NCBI GenBank assembly: GCA_963812675.1
Contig: CAWEWR010000006.1
Coordinates: forward strand, 186,001-250,000
Source: AP-15 sp963812675
Lineage (GTDB): Bacteria > Pseudomonadota > Alphaproteobacteria > ATCC43930 > CGMCC-115725
Length of the DNA stretch: 64,000 nucleotides
Direction of reading: 5' to 3'
The notes below the pieces were generated by a model. That model made no database searches. It had not been told where the DNA came from and saw nothing but the letters and a program-made list of their open reading frames with translations. Both the position numbers and the translations under genes were made by a program. Each line of letters opens with the position of its first letter. The stretch's first letter is position 1. Positions 8,356 through 16,853 of this stretch are shown piece by piece.

Positions 8356-8922
8356 ATGATGCTGCGCTTACTCACCACAACTGCCATCGTTGCCGTCGGA
8401 CTGCTCGCGGCGCCTCCGATTTTTGCCCAGACCGGGCAGCCCGGCCACGCCGCTGCCACTTCCGCCAAAGATGCGCTGGACCAGGAGGACAAGACCTTTG
8501 TCAGGGAGGCCGCGATCGGCGGGATGGCGGAGGTCGAGCTCAGCAAGATCGCTCAGAAATCGGAAAATGCCGACGTCAAGCGTTTCGCCGACCGGATGAT
8601 CGAGGACCACACAAAAGCAAACGAGCAATTGACATCGATTGCGGCTAGGCTCGGGGTCGATGTGCCCAAGACGGTCAATTCAGAGCACGAGCGGATGCGC
8701 GAGAAGCTCCAGACGCTGCACGGCAAGGCCTTCGACGACCAGTACACGCACGCAATGGTCGAGGACCACAACAAGGCGGTGAAGCTCTTCCAGCAAGAGG
8801 AGCACTCGGGTCACAACACCGAGCTAAAGCAGTTCGCGCAAAAGACCTTGCCCACGCTCGAAGAGCACCAGAAGATGGCGCTCGAGCTGTCGCGCAAGCT
8901 CTCGCAGACCGCCGCCCGATAA
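8356..8922 (+). CDS. DUF4142 family periplasmic protein, stress-induced
   Basis: About 188 residues with a clear Sec signal peptide (MMLRLLTTTAIVAVGLLAAP, then PIFAQ as the likely cleavage region). The mature part is a charged helical bundle of the ferritin-like DUF4142 kind, with repeated amphipathic helices: DKTFVREAAIGGMAEVELSKIA, DVKRFADRMIEDHTKANEQL and DQYTHAMVEDHNKAVKLFQQ. The paired MIEDHTKA and MVEDHNKA segments are the family hallmark. ATG 8356 is chosen over GTG 8350 because GGAG (8347-8350) lies five bases before it. The upstream EcfG promoter says it is part of the general stress response. Its molecular role is not known. The next gene, 19 bases away, converges on it. Confidence 0.87.
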   Translation: MMLRLLTTTAIVAVGLLAAPPIFAQTGQPGHAAATSAKDALDQEDKTFVREAAIGGMAEVELSKIAQKSENADVKRFADRMIEDHTKANEQLTSIAARLGVDVPKTVNSEHERMREKLQTLHGKAFDDQYTHAMVEDHNKAVKLFQQEEHSGHNTELKQFAQKTLPTLEEHQKMALELSRKLSQTAAR

Positions 8923-8941
8923 ACCGCCGAGCTGCAGCGAA

Positions 8942-11017
8942 TTAATTTATAAGGCCGAGTCCGCGGATTTTCTCGAACGCCGGGTGGATCTGCGCCCGAT
9001 ACGCCGCGGACCCGGAACGCGACAGCCAGAGCTGTTCAAACGCCCGCGTCCGGTGTTGCGGGTATAATCCGCGGAATCTCTCTGCGGCTTCGGTGGCCTC
9101 CTTGTTCTGCCCGATGGTCGACAGCGCAGCCGCAAGGAACAGGTGCGCGCTGCCATAGCTGGGATTGCGTTCCAAGGATTTGCGGAGAAGGGAAATCGAA
9201 GCTTCGGTTCGCCCGCGCAGGAGTTCGGCGAAGCCGCCGAAGAAGAGCCAAATGCTGTGCCGTCGATCCGATTGATCGAGGCTCATCGCGCGCTCGATCG
9301 CCGGCACAGTCTCCTCGACACGGCCGAGAAAGGCAGCATTGTATCCGGCAAACCCGTGCGCGGTACCCTGGCCTGAATCGGTTGCCAGAGCGCGCTCGAA
9401 GGCGCCCCCCGCCTCATCCAGTTGTCCGGCAGCCGAATACAACATCCCTTGTACACAATGGGCAGCGGTGTGTCCCGGAGCGATCGAGAGCGCAATCGCC
9501 GCCGCTTCCCGGCCGAGGTCGGAGGCGGTCGCCACGACCCGCGGCTCGGCCCACCACGGATTGCTGACCAAATGTTGGCAGGTTATCGCCAGACCGGTCA
9601 GAGCCTCGACATTTCGTGGATCGCTCGCCAGCGCTGTCAGGTACCAACGCTGTGCCTCGGCCGACAACTCCGCGCGCATGCCTTGTTGCAGCGCACTCGC
9701 CGCCCGTGACAACAATTCGGTGACCCCGTGCTCCATGCCCGCGTCGAAAAAGGCGCGCCGGCTGGCCGTCTGAAGCAGCAGCACGTGAAGCTCGCGGGAT
9801 ATCCGCCGAGTGATCCTCGTCTGGATCGGCGCGAGTTCTTCAATACGGAATTCATGTCGCCCCGCCCACACGAACTGGGAGGTCGCGGAATCGACGATCC
9901 GCATATTCACCCGCAAAGTTTCCGAATTGCCGCACTGAGCGCTCCCGGTAACGACGTAGTCATATTCGTGCTGCGAAGCCGGCGACCGCGCGAGGGTAGG
10001 CTGCTCGCCCTTCAACGGTTTGAGCGAGAGCCCTCGGCCCTGTCGAAGAAGATCGGTAACGAGGTCGTCGGTAAAGGCTTCCACCACGCGTTGCCGATCG
10101 GGATCGCCTGTCAAATTGCGCATCGGCGCTACCGCCACGGTAATGCTCGGCAGCAGGCATGGCCATTGCGGTTTTTCGGACCCGGGGCTCGGCTGCTGTT
10201 GCGACCGAGGGCCGGGGCTCTCCGCCACGCGATCGGGCATCGCGCTCGACGAAGGGCGAGCTTGGCTGCGCGGTGCGCCGCTTACGAGATGACCCTCCCC
10301 GCCCGAACGGGCGATAGCGCGCGCCAGCGCCTGGGTTTCCTCATCGGGCGTGACGCTCAGCTCGCGCTGCAAAGTAGTTACGCAGCTTTTGTACTGGCGC
10401 AGCGCTTCACCGCGGCGGCCGCCACGCGCGTAGGCGCGCATCAGCGCGCGCTGCCCTGATTCGGATAGCGGTTCGAGGGTCACCAGCCGGCGCCCGGACT
10501 GGATCGCCGATTCGTAGTCGCCGGCGGCATCTTGCAGCGCGATCAACCGTTCCAGAATGTCGCAGATCGCAGCAAGCGCGCGGTCTCGCGCCGCTGCCAA
10601 CCATTCCTGAAAGGGCTCGGAAGCGATATAGAAATCCGCCAGGAAATCTCCCCGGTATAAATCGGCTGCCGTCTGCAGCTTGCGAGGATCCTGTGAGCGC
10701 GACAGCTGCTCGAAATCATCGAGGTCGACAATGGCGTCCTCGATCCGGCAGTTGGCGAAGTCAGCCACCAAATCAGAGGCTGCGCCGCGCCCGAGCGCCT
10801 TGCGCAGCTCCAACAGGCAATTGCGCAAGCTATGGCGGCCTTGCTCCGACCCCTGGTAAGGCCACAGCAAGTCGGCCAGTCGCTCGCGGCTGACCGCTTC
10901 GCCGTTTTGGGCCCCGAGAAAGGCGAGCAGGGCGCGCGCCTTTTTCGGGAGCTGGTCGAGCCGACAGTCGTTATTCTTGATCACCAAAGGTCCGAGCACT
11001 TGAATCGTCAAAGACAT
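8942..11017 (-). CDS. BTAD/SARP-like transcriptional regulator with TolB-like and TPR domains (paralogue A)
   Basis: 691 residues. Residues about 1-95 form an OmpR/SARP-type winged helix (LTIQVLGPLVIKN, KKARALLAFLGAQ, RERLADLLWP, SLRNCLLELRKALG). Residues about 96-245 are a bacterial transcriptional activation (BTAD) domain ending in GRRGEALRQYKSC. A Pro/Ser/Gln-rich linker leads to a TolB-like domain (about 288-400; ITVAVAPMRNLTGDPD, EAFTDDLVTDLLRQ). The C-terminal third is TPR-like helices (AHCVQGMLYSAAGQLDEAG, AHGFAGYNAAFLG, FGGFAELLRG). SARP-type proteins activate promoters by binding 11-bp-spaced direct repeats. Two paralogues lie at 22432-25890, on the other side of the pilus operon. 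The BTAD and TPR parts normally sense or transmit a protein or ligand signal; which one is unknown. Confidence 0.85.
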   Translation of the reverse strand: MSLTIQVLGPLVIKNNDCRLDQLPKKARALLAFLGAQNGEAVSRERLADLLWPYQGSEQGRHSLRNCLLELRKALGRGAASDLVADFANCRIEDAIVDLDDFEQLSRSQDPRKLQTAADLYRGDFLADFYIASEPFQEWLAAARDRALAAICDILERLIALQDAAGDYESAIQSGRRLVTLEPLSESGQRALMRAYARGGRRGEALRQYKSCVTTLQRELSVTPDEETQALARAIARSGGEGHLVSGAPRSQARPSSSAMPDRVAESPGPRSQQQPSPGSEKPQWPCLLPSITVAVAPMRNLTGDPDRQRVVEAFTDDLVTDLLRQGRGLSLKPLKGEQPTLARSPASQHEYDYVVTGSAQCGNSETLRVNMRIVDSATSQFVWAGRHEFRIEELAPIQTRITRRISRELHVLLLQTASRRAFFDAGMEHGVTELLSRAASALQQGMRAELSAEAQRWYLTALASDPRNVEALTGLAITCQHLVSNPWWAEPRVVATASDLGREAAAIALSIAPGHTAAHCVQGMLYSAAGQLDEAGGAFERALATDSGQGTAHGFAGYNAAFLGRVEETVPAIERAMSLDQSDRRHSIWLFFGGFAELLRGRTEASISLLRKSLERNPSYGSAHLFLAAALSTIGQNKEATEAAERFRGLYPQHRTRAFEQLWLSRSGSAAYRAQIHPAFEKIRGLGLIN

Positions 11018-11120
11018 CTTTAATATCCCAATAATGGCTGAGAAAAACTCTCGGCCGGTAGTTATACTCGGCCGCGCATCGGCTGCCCGGTGCGGCGGAG
11101 CGGCACAAACCAGTCACCAG

Positions 11121-11158
11121 CCATTGTCCCATTTCGATTAGGTAATGTGGGACAGTGG
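11121..11158. promoter_or_regulatory. Imperfect dyad, possible operator
   Basis: CCATTGTCCCA (11121-11131) and TGGGACAGTGG (11148-11158) are inverted copies matching at 10 of 11 positions, separated by 16 bases. They lie about 100 bases upstream of regulator A and 345 bases from the kinase. The size suits a dimeric repressor or activator. No protein can be assigned. Confidence 0.4.
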
Positions 11159-11337
11159 CGTCGTGTTCGATCGCGCTGTCGTACCCATCGGACTGCCACT
11201 GCAGGGTGGCAGCTTGGGCTCGACTGTGTTACTATCGTACGAATTATGGCAAAATTACGTCCATTCGCGACCGATTGTTTCAATATGCCTGATCAGGCCG
11301 GATTTTCGCCTCTTTTGATTCAATTTGTTGAGTCTTC

Positions 11338-11370
11338 GATGCCGCTAATAAGATGCCGCTAATAAGCGGC
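11338..11370. repeat. 14-bp tandem repeat ending in a small palindrome
   Basis: GATGCCGCTAATAA occurs twice head-to-tail (11338-11351, 11352-11365) and is followed by GCGGC, so that the second copy forms the palindrome GCCGC-TAATAA-GCGGC (11355-11370). There is no T-tract, so it is not an obvious terminator. It may be a replication slippage product or a protein site. Confidence 0.6.
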
Positions 11371-11399
11371 GAAAACGGACTAATTAAGCACAGCCTTTT

Positions 11400-11452
11400 T
11401 GACAGTTGTCAGACGTGGAAATGACGCTCGCATGACATGGGGCAGCTAAGAT
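11400..11452 (+). promoter_or_regulatory. 11-bp-phased TGAC repeats with -10 element (candidate SARP operator of the kinase gene)
   Basis: TGACA (11400), AGACG (11411), TGACG (11422) and TGACA (11433) start exactly 11 bases apart on the plus strand. TAAGAT (11447-11452), a good -10 hexamer, follows the last repeat by 9 bases. The kinase start is 52 bases further. SARP activators are known to bind direct repeats of 11-bp period just upstream of the -10. Spacing and orientation match the repeats before flp. The protein that binds is inferred, not shown. Confidence 0.5.
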
Positions 11453-11503
11453 CAAATAACGTGGCGAGTCGCGCCTCTATTGCAATGATTAAAGCGAGGC
11501 GAC

Positions 11504-13342
11504 GTGAAACGAACTGGCATCACGAACGGGATTTACGTCGCGCAGATACAAGCTCTCTACCAGCACATCCCGATAGTCCTGCTCGTCAACGTGGTCAACT
11601 CCGCCTTGGTCGCGGTCGTGCTGGCGTCCTATAAGGGGCAGACTTGGTGGCTGGTATTTCTCGCATTGACCATCGCCCTTACGGGGGCTCACGCATTCGG
11701 ATGGGTCCGTTACCGCCAGACCAGACTATCCGCAGAGACCGCGGGCCGATGGGCGGCGGCGGCAACTGTCGGATCGGGGCTGTCCGGATTGCTGTGGGGC
11801 ATCGGCAGCGCGCTATTGCTTCCCGATAACCTGGTGGAGCAGACTTTCGTCGCGTTTGTCATCGGCGGGATGTGCGCCGCCTCTCTTGTCGCATTTTCCA
11901 ACTATCTGCCGGCCTTCATCGCCTACGTCTTCCCCGCTTCGTTACCGCTCGCGGGCCGCTTCTTCTTCGACGGTTGGATCGTCCACGGCGACATGATGGT
12001 GGTGTTCGCAGTGACAATCACCCTTGCCGCATGCAATTCCACTCGCGGCTTTGTGCATGGATTGCGTTTGAACTGCGATCTGAACGAGAAGACCAAGGAG
12101 CTGGTTTCGGCAAATCAACGACTGCATTTGGAGATGGAGCAGCGGAGGGTCGCAGAGGACCAGTTGCGGCAAATCCATAAAATGGAGGCCGTCGGCCAAC
12201 TGACAGGCGGCATCGCTCACGATTTCAACAATCTGCTCACAATAGTCGTCGGGCAACTCGAAATGGCGCAAAACCGCGTCAGCGCCGATCCCCGCACCGT
12301 GGCGTTGTTACAGGCAGCCCTGCATGCGGCGGAGCGTGGTGCCGCGCTGACCCGGCATCTGCTCGCCTTCGCGCGCCGACAGCATTTGGATCCAAGGCCG
12401 GTCGATATTCCCGGCGTGTTTAGCGCCGCGGAGAGATTGCTGGAGCAGACAGTCGGGCCTGGAATCGCGCTGGTGATACGCTCGCAGCTCGATTTACACC
12501 CGGCATGGATCGACCCGAACCAGCTGGAGCTCGCAATCCTGAACCTTGCCCTCAATGCGCGCGACGCAATGCCGGGAGGTGGAGTTCTGCGAATCAGCGC
12601 GGAGAACCGACAAGGAGACATCGGCAGCCTGCCGTCCGAGTTCCGGCGGTTCGACTATGTGGTAATTTCTGTAAGCGACACCGGCATTGGGATGAATAAG
12701 GAGACCCTCCAACGTGCCTTCGAGCCGTTCTTCACGACGAAGGAGGCCGGCCGAGGCTCGGGGCTGGGATTATCGATCGTTCACGGCTTTGCGGCGCAAT
12801 CGGGGGGATTGGTCGAGATTGCCAGCACGCCCGGTGAGGGCACCAAGGTGGATTTGTGGCTGCCACGCGCCGAGAGTAAAACATTCCAATGTGTCGCTGC
12901 CGATCCCGGTCCATCCATATTAGAGCCGAGCCAGGCAAGAATCCTGGTCTGCGATGATGATTTGGGTGTGCTGACCTATGTTGCGACGGTTCTGCGCGAC
13001 AATGGTCACGTGGTATGGGCAGCGGACACTCCTTCTGAGGCCCTCGAGATCGTCGAGAGGGAGCAGCCGCTCGATCTTCTGTTGGTCGATTACGCCATGC
13101 CGGGGATGAACGGCCTCGCCGTCATCGATCGCGCGCGGGCCTGTCAGCAAGAATTGAACGTGATACTGATGTCCGGACACGCGGATGTGCTTCGCTCGGG
13201 CGGGGGTTCAGGAATCCCCCTTCTCGCAAAGCCGTTCAAGGTCGCCGAGCTGCGCCAGCGCATATGCGAAGTCTTGTTGGTGCCTTCACCGAATGCCGGT
13301 CTCGGCTTCCACGGAACACAGCATGTCACCGTGTCCGACTGA
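11504..13342 (+). CDS. Membrane hybrid histidine kinase with C-terminal receiver
   Basis: 612 residues starting at GTG 11504. The N-terminal 185 residues hold about five or six membrane helices (IPIVLLVNVVNSALVAVVLA, WLVFLALTIALTGA, GSGLSGLLWGIGSALLL, TFVAFVIGGMCAASLVAF, MMVVFAVTITLAAC) with little periplasmic loop, so the signal is probably sensed in the membrane. A short coiled coil leads to HisKA with His near residue 239 (GGIAHDFNN). An HATPase follows (NARDAM, DTGIGM, GSGLGLS), then a receiver with Asp near 529 (LVDYAMPG) and a later KPF lysine. No DNA-binding output is present. It is divergent from regulator A and converges on the pilus operon. The phased repeats upstream suggest it belongs to the same regulon. 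Confidence 0.87.
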   Translation: MKRTGITNGIYVAQIQALYQHIPIVLLVNVVNSALVAVVLASYKGQTWWLVFLALTIALTGAHAFGWVRYRQTRLSAETAGRWAAAATVGSGLSGLLWGIGSALLLPDNLVEQTFVAFVIGGMCAASLVAFSNYLPAFIAYVFPASLPLAGRFFFDGWIVHGDMMVVFAVTITLAACNSTRGFVHGLRLNCDLNEKTKELVSANQRLHLEMEQRRVAEDQLRQIHKMEAVGQLTGGIAHDFNNLLTIVVGQLEMAQNRVSADPRTVALLQAALHAAERGAALTRHLLAFARRQHLDPRPVDIPGVFSAAERLLEQTVGPGIALVIRSQLDLHPAWIDPNQLELAILNLALNARDAMPGGGVLRISAENRQGDIGSLPSEFRRFDYVVISVSDTGIGMNKETLQRAFEPFFTTKEAGRGSGLGLSIVHGFAAQSGGLVEIASTPGEGTKVDLWLPRAESKTFQCVAADPGPSILEPSQARILVCDDDLGVLTYVATVLRDNGHVVWAADTPSEALEIVEREQPLDLLLVDYAMPGMNGLAVIDRARACQQELNVILMSGHADVLRSGGGSGIPLLAKPFKVAELRQRICEVLLVPSPNAGLGFHGTQHVTVSD

Positions 13343-13429
13343 CCGAGGGGGTCGGAAGGTCGCAGTCTCGGGTCGCTCAGCGGATTGCCCGACCGAACAA
13401 TGCCCGCGCGGGCGCCGAAACCAAGGAAT

Positions 13430-13891
13430 TCAGATCATCGGGACCGTCACGCTGCTCAAGAGATCGAGTGGTCCGTACGGTAGAAGCTGCGGTGCGATGA
13501 AATTGAATGAGTGGCTCGCGCAGATCGTTATCTCGGCTGGGGATGTCGTCGTGTCAACCGCAACTGAAACGGCGATGGCGGGGGCCCGGTAGGCTGCCAA
13601 TATCTGCTGGGCATACCAGGCGGAACAATTTGCGAGCGGAGTATTCGACAGGGTTGGGCATTGCGAGGCCTGGGTTTGAGTCACGCAGATCGCAGGCGGA
13701 CGGTGATTGTAGATCATTGCATAGCGGGCAGCTTGCTCTACCGCCATCAGCATCGTGTTGTAGGTCCACAAGGCTCGCGCGGTTTCAACGCCGCCGACGA
13801 CCGCTAACAACAGCACAGACATAATGAGGGCGGCCTCGACAGCCGCCGTGCCCGCCTCGGCCGCGCGCCTGGACCGCTTGCGGCTCCTCAT
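13430..13891 (-). CDS. TadE-like minor pseudopilin (second copy)
   Basis: 153 residues. A short basic tail (RSRKRSRR) precedes AAEAGTAAVEAALIMSVLLL, the TadE-type N-terminus with the conserved Glu after the G-x-x-A-V-E motif and a single hydrophobic helix. The remaining periplasmic part has two pairs of cysteines (ICVTQTQASQC, NCSAWY, ITICAS). TadE/F proteins are processed like pilins and are needed for Flp pilus assembly. The start is ATG 13891, which overlaps the stop of the upstream gene as ATGA; earlier in-frame codons would lie inside that gene. It is the last gene of the pilus operon and converges on the histidine kinase. Confidence 0.82.
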   Translation of the reverse strand: MRSRKRSRRAAEAGTAAVEAALIMSVLLLAVVGGVETARALWTYNTMLMAVEQAARYAMIYNHRPPAICVTQTQASQCPTLSNTPLANCSAWYAQQILAAYRAPAIAVSVAVDTTTSPAEITICASHSFNFIAPQLLPYGPLDLLSSVTVPMI

Positions 13892-14370
13892 TGCAGCCGC
13901 GCCTCCGTCGCCCCGGTCAGCATTGCTGGAATGCCCGGCCACGGCACCAGTGGCGTGAAAGGTTGGTTGGCCGTGATCCGAATGAACACGCGATTGGGCC
14001 CGGGACGGCCGACCGTGGCACACGACTCGCTACAGGCGATCGGCGTCTCGTCATCGCACTCGCAGCTCCGCGGAAAGCTGGCCGGAAAGGTCAATGCCGG
14101 CGCGAAGCCAATTGCGCTCTGCATCGCATGCTGTATGCCTGTAGTGTCGTCCGGATAAGTCCGCGCATACGCCGCACCGATCCGTGACGCTGCCGCAAGT
14201 CCGGCGCATTTAGTCGCGAGCATACCGAAATCGGCAATTCCGGCCGCGAGCAGAACGATGATCGGCGCCGTCAGCGCGAACTCTGCAGCTACGCTGCCAT
14301 TATGGTTTCGGTATCCCGAGGCAATTTCTCCGCCTCGCTGATCGCAATCTCTTTTGAACCTTTTGGGCAT
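13888..14370 (-). CDS. TadE-like minor pseudopilin (first copy)
   Basis: 160 residues. A polar N-terminus (PKRFKRDCDQRGGEIA) precedes NGSVAAEFALTAPIIVLLAA, which has the TadE motif with Glu and a single membrane helix. A periplasmic domain contains CECDDETPIACSESC, cysteine-rich and probably disulfide-bonded, and ends PFTPLVPWPGIPAML as many TadE proteins do. The start at ATG 14370 lies 2 bases after the tadG stop, and the end overlaps the next tadE-like gene. Together they form the minor pilin module of the locus. Confidence 0.85.
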   Translation of the reverse strand: MPKRFKRDCDQRGGEIASGYRNHNGSVAAEFALTAPIIVLLAAGIADFGMLATKCAGLAAASRIGAAYARTYPDDTTGIQHAMQSAIGFAPALTFPASFPRSCECDDETPIACSESCATVGRPGPNRVFIRITANQPFTPLVPWPGIPAMLTGATEARLQ

Positions 14371-14372
14371 CT

Positions 14373-15779
14373 TCACTCCGCGACGGCAACGGTGTCGATT
14401 GCGGGAAGATTGCCGAGGCCAGCGCCCGCACATCCGCCGACTTCGAGCCGCGACGCAGCATCGATGTCCAGGGTTTTGACCACGAGCAGCAAGCATTGCG
14501 GGCCGGTGGCGCTCGGTGCTCCGTGGAACGTCATCGATGAGTTGGGGAAGTAGACAAGTCCGTTGAGTATCGCCCCTGGCGCGCCGCCGATCGTGCTTTG
14601 GCTCGAGGTATAGGTCGTTCCGGGTGGCAAGCCGTTGGAATCCTGAATGATCGCAAGGCCGGCAAAGGGACCTGAATTCGGTGCGTTGAGAGTCACTGTG
14701 GCATTGGAGGCTACCGACACGGCGCCGATCCGGCTGGTCTGAGCGGTCAGGATGATCGTCACCCCCGCACCCTTCGTATTGTCGCAAGCCGAGCATTTGA
14801 GCATCGCGCGCGACTGAAGCGTCAGATTGCCGGTCACCCAATAGGTGCCGGGCGATAGGTCAACCGTCTGGCCAGACGTGATGCGCCACGACCCGGATAT
14901 CCGGGTATTCGCCGAGAGAAGAATTTGTGGATCGGTCAGTGACTTTCCGGGGATTGCACAACCGCCGGCATAAATCGTCATAGGGCCTGCGGTCTTTGAT
15001 ACGCAATTCGGCGCCGTCGGCATGCGGGAGATGAGAAAGGCGTGGGTAAGGGTACCTGCATAAGGATCGCTTACGCTCGGCGCGCCGATCATCGCGGGAG
15101 AGGATAGCGCGAACTGCGGCGGTGGTGCGGCCGGGTTGATCGGGATCCCCTGCAACGATATTTCGCCGGCGGTAACCAAAGTTGCTGCAGCTATGGCACT
15201 GGTGCTGCTGCGAAGCTCGATCGCCGTACTGCTGATTGAATTAGCCGCCACGGAACAGCTCGGCATGTCGAGCTGAGCAGAAGCGGCGATTTCTACACCC
15301 GTGCTGTTGGCGCCAAGTGCCAGAATGCACAGGTTATTCAACACCTCGATCGCCGCAACAGCGGTATTGGCGATCGTGACGCCGGGCAAAAACATCGCTG
15401 CGAGCAAAGCTCCCTGGGATTGGTTCAGCGTAACCGCAATGCCGTTGGTGACGATCCCATCGCTATAGGGAGCAGCGACTGCCGGGAGGCTCCCCTTGTG
15501 GCCGTTCCGTCTGGCTGCCTCATCGGCGGCCGCGGTCAACGCGCCGGTTACATTGGTTTTCCCGGCGATCACCTCATAAGCCGCGGAAACCGCGGCGGAA
15601 TCGGCGGCAGACTGGTTCTGCAATTTGATGGCGAACCAAACACCGGTTTCGACACCGAGCGCACTCATCCCGACCAAAGCAGGAAAAGCGATAACCACGA
15701 TCGTTGCAGCCGCGCCGGACCTATCGCGAGCAAGACGCGCGATCGTGCCGAAAAGCGATCGAATGAAGTCAGGCGACAT
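14373..15779 (-). CDS. TadG-like pilus assembly protein
   Basis: 468 residues. After a short cytoplasmic segment comes DRSGAAATIVVIAFPALVGMSALGVE, the TadG N-terminal transmembrane segment found in Flp locus proteins, followed by WFAIKLQNQSAADSAAVSAA. The rest is a large serine- and alanine-rich periplasmic domain with beta-strand repeats and several cysteines (LKCSACDN, PNCVSKTAGP). TadG is part of the minor-pilin module of tight-adherence pili. No von Willebrand metal-site motif (DxSxS) is seen, so it resembles the shorter alphaproteobacterial type. It lies between tadC (about 60 bases upstream) and the two tadE-like genes. Confidence 0.82.
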   Translation of the reverse strand: MSPDFIRSLFGTIARLARDRSGAAATIVVIAFPALVGMSALGVETGVWFAIKLQNQSAADSAAVSAAYEVIAGKTNVTGALTAAADEAARRNGHKGSLPAVAAPYSDGIVTNGIAVTLNQSQGALLAAMFLPGVTIANTAVAAIEVLNNLCILALGANSTGVEIAASAQLDMPSCSVAANSISSTAIELRSSTSAIAAATLVTAGEISLQGIPINPAAPPPQFALSSPAMIGAPSVSDPYAGTLTHAFLISRMPTAPNCVSKTAGPMTIYAGGCAIPGKSLTDPQILLSANTRISGSWRITSGQTVDLSPGTYWVTGNLTLQSRAMLKCSACDNTKGAGVTIILTAQTSRIGAVSVASNATVTLNAPNSGPFAGLAIIQDSNGLPPGTTYTSSQSTIGGAPGAILNGLVYFPNSSMTFHGAPSATGPQCLLLVVKTLDIDAASRLEVGGCAGAGLGNLPAIDTVAVAE

Positions 15780-15840
15780 ATTTATTGCAAGCCGCAGCGG
15801 ATCGGAGACTGGCGCCCGGCTTCTTTCCCCGAGGATTCCG

Positions 15841-16851
15841 TCATGGACCCCGTGCCAGCATGTCGATGATGCGCAGCGCCAGGGGAGCGCCGATCACGAT
15901 CATCAAGGACGGCAAAATAAACGTCATTAACGGCAGGGTCATCAGAACGGGCAGGCGCGCCGCTCGCTCTTCGAAGCGTACCAGACGTTCGGTTCGCATC
16001 TCGGCCGCCACGGCTCGCAGCGATCCGGCAAGTGGTGTACCGAACCTGATCGATTGGTTTAGAGCGGTGACGATGCCGCGCAGGCTCGCAATGCCCGCTC
16101 TCTGCGCCAGATTGTTGAATGCTTGATCGCGAACTGCAGAAATCCGCATCTCTGCCGCCGTAGCGGCGAACTCCTTGGCAACCTCGGGATTGCAGGAGCG
16201 GAGAACGCGGCCGACCTGTTCGATCGCGTGGTCCAAGCTGAGACCGGCCTCGGCGCAGATAACGAGTAGATCCAGCGCGTCGGGTATGCCGGTTTCGAGA
16301 CGCACGCGCCGCCTTGCCGCCAGCCGGGAGAGAGCTACGTCGGGAGCGCGCCAGCCGAGGATAGCGGCGCCCACCAACAACGCCAATCTAATCGGGGTGG
16401 CTCCGACGAAGAAGTGGCGCCATTCGAGCACCAGCCAACAGAGCGGGACAAACATGATGGCAGTAACGAGCTTGGCCGTAAGCAAGGCGGCAAGATGGCC
16501 ATGTCCCTTTATCCCCGCCGCGACAAGCGCGGCTAACAATCTCTCTTGGGCTGCCGTGCCGATGACCCGAGTCGCCGCCACCGTGGCTCCGAGCCATTGG
16601 TACCAGGGCAGCCGAGGCCCTCGTGAAGGCTCAGCGAAGTGGTATGGCCCGCGCCTCAGCGCCTGGAGAAGGCGCTTCTGACGATCCTCAGACTGAGCGA
16701 TCCGGCTGAGGTTGAGCGCCGACAGCGCGGCCGCCGTCAATGCGATCACGAGGATGCAGGTATCGAGCGACCTGAGTTGCATCTCGCCAATACGGATCGC
16801 AAGATTGGTTTGGGCGGCTGTAATCAGCCATTCTATGGGTGCCTCGGACAT
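15841..16851 (-). CDS. tadC: Flp pilus assembly inner-membrane protein TadC
   Basis: 336 residues of the type II secretion F family. An N-terminal helix (CILVIALTAAALSALNL) and central helices (LTAKLVTAIMFVPLCWLVL, IRLALLVGAAILGW) flank the cytoplasmic GSPF domain. That domain shows GIPDALDLLVICAEAGLSLDHAIEQV, FGTPLAGSLRAVAAEMRTERLVRFEERAARLPV, and the final hydrophobic LMTLPLMTFILPSLMIVIGAPL. Placed directly after tadB with a gap of 2 bases, it forms with TadB the platform on which the ATPase acts. Confidence 0.9.
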   Translation of the reverse strand: MSEAPIEWLITAAQTNLAIRIGEMQLRSLDTCILVIALTAAALSALNLSRIAQSEDRQKRLLQALRRGPYHFAEPSRGPRLPWYQWLGATVAATRVIGTAAQERLLAALVAAGIKGHGHLAALLTAKLVTAIMFVPLCWLVLEWRHFFVGATPIRLALLVGAAILGWRAPDVALSRLAARRRVRLETGIPDALDLLVICAEAGLSLDHAIEQVGRVLRSCNPEVAKEFAATAAEMRISAVRDQAFNNLAQRAGIASLRGIVTALNQSIRFGTPLAGSLRAVAAEMRTERLVRFEERAARLPVLMTLPLMTFILPSLMIVIGAPLALRIIDMLARGP

Positions 16852-16853
16852 AG

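Larger units (their letters stand above)
11018..11503. other. Long divergent regulatory region between regulator A and the membrane histidine kinase
   Basis: 486 bases with no credible gene but several ordered elements. For regulator A there is a minus-strand TATAAC (11066-11061), a fair -10 without a good -35. In the middle are an imperfect dyad (11121-11158) and a perfect 7-bp hairpin, CTGCCAC (11193-11199) with GTGGCAG (11206-11212). Nearer the kinase are a 14-bp tandem duplication with a small palindrome (11338-11370) and four 11-bp-phased TGAC-like repeats (11400-11437). Short open frames here lack ribosome sites and family features. Confidence 0.6.

Noticed and set aside
11090..11362. 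A 90-codon open frame in the region between regulator A and the kinase
   Set aside because: Composition and start context do not look coding, and it spans several regulatory elements.
11355..11370. CRISPR-like or terminator role for the GCCGC-TAATAA-GCGGC palindrome
   Set aside because: There are only two short tandem units without spacers, and no T-tract.
13888..14841. A 317-residue reading of the first TadE-like gene
   Set aside because: The first 157 residues overlap tadG in another frame; ATG 14370 follows the tadG stop.
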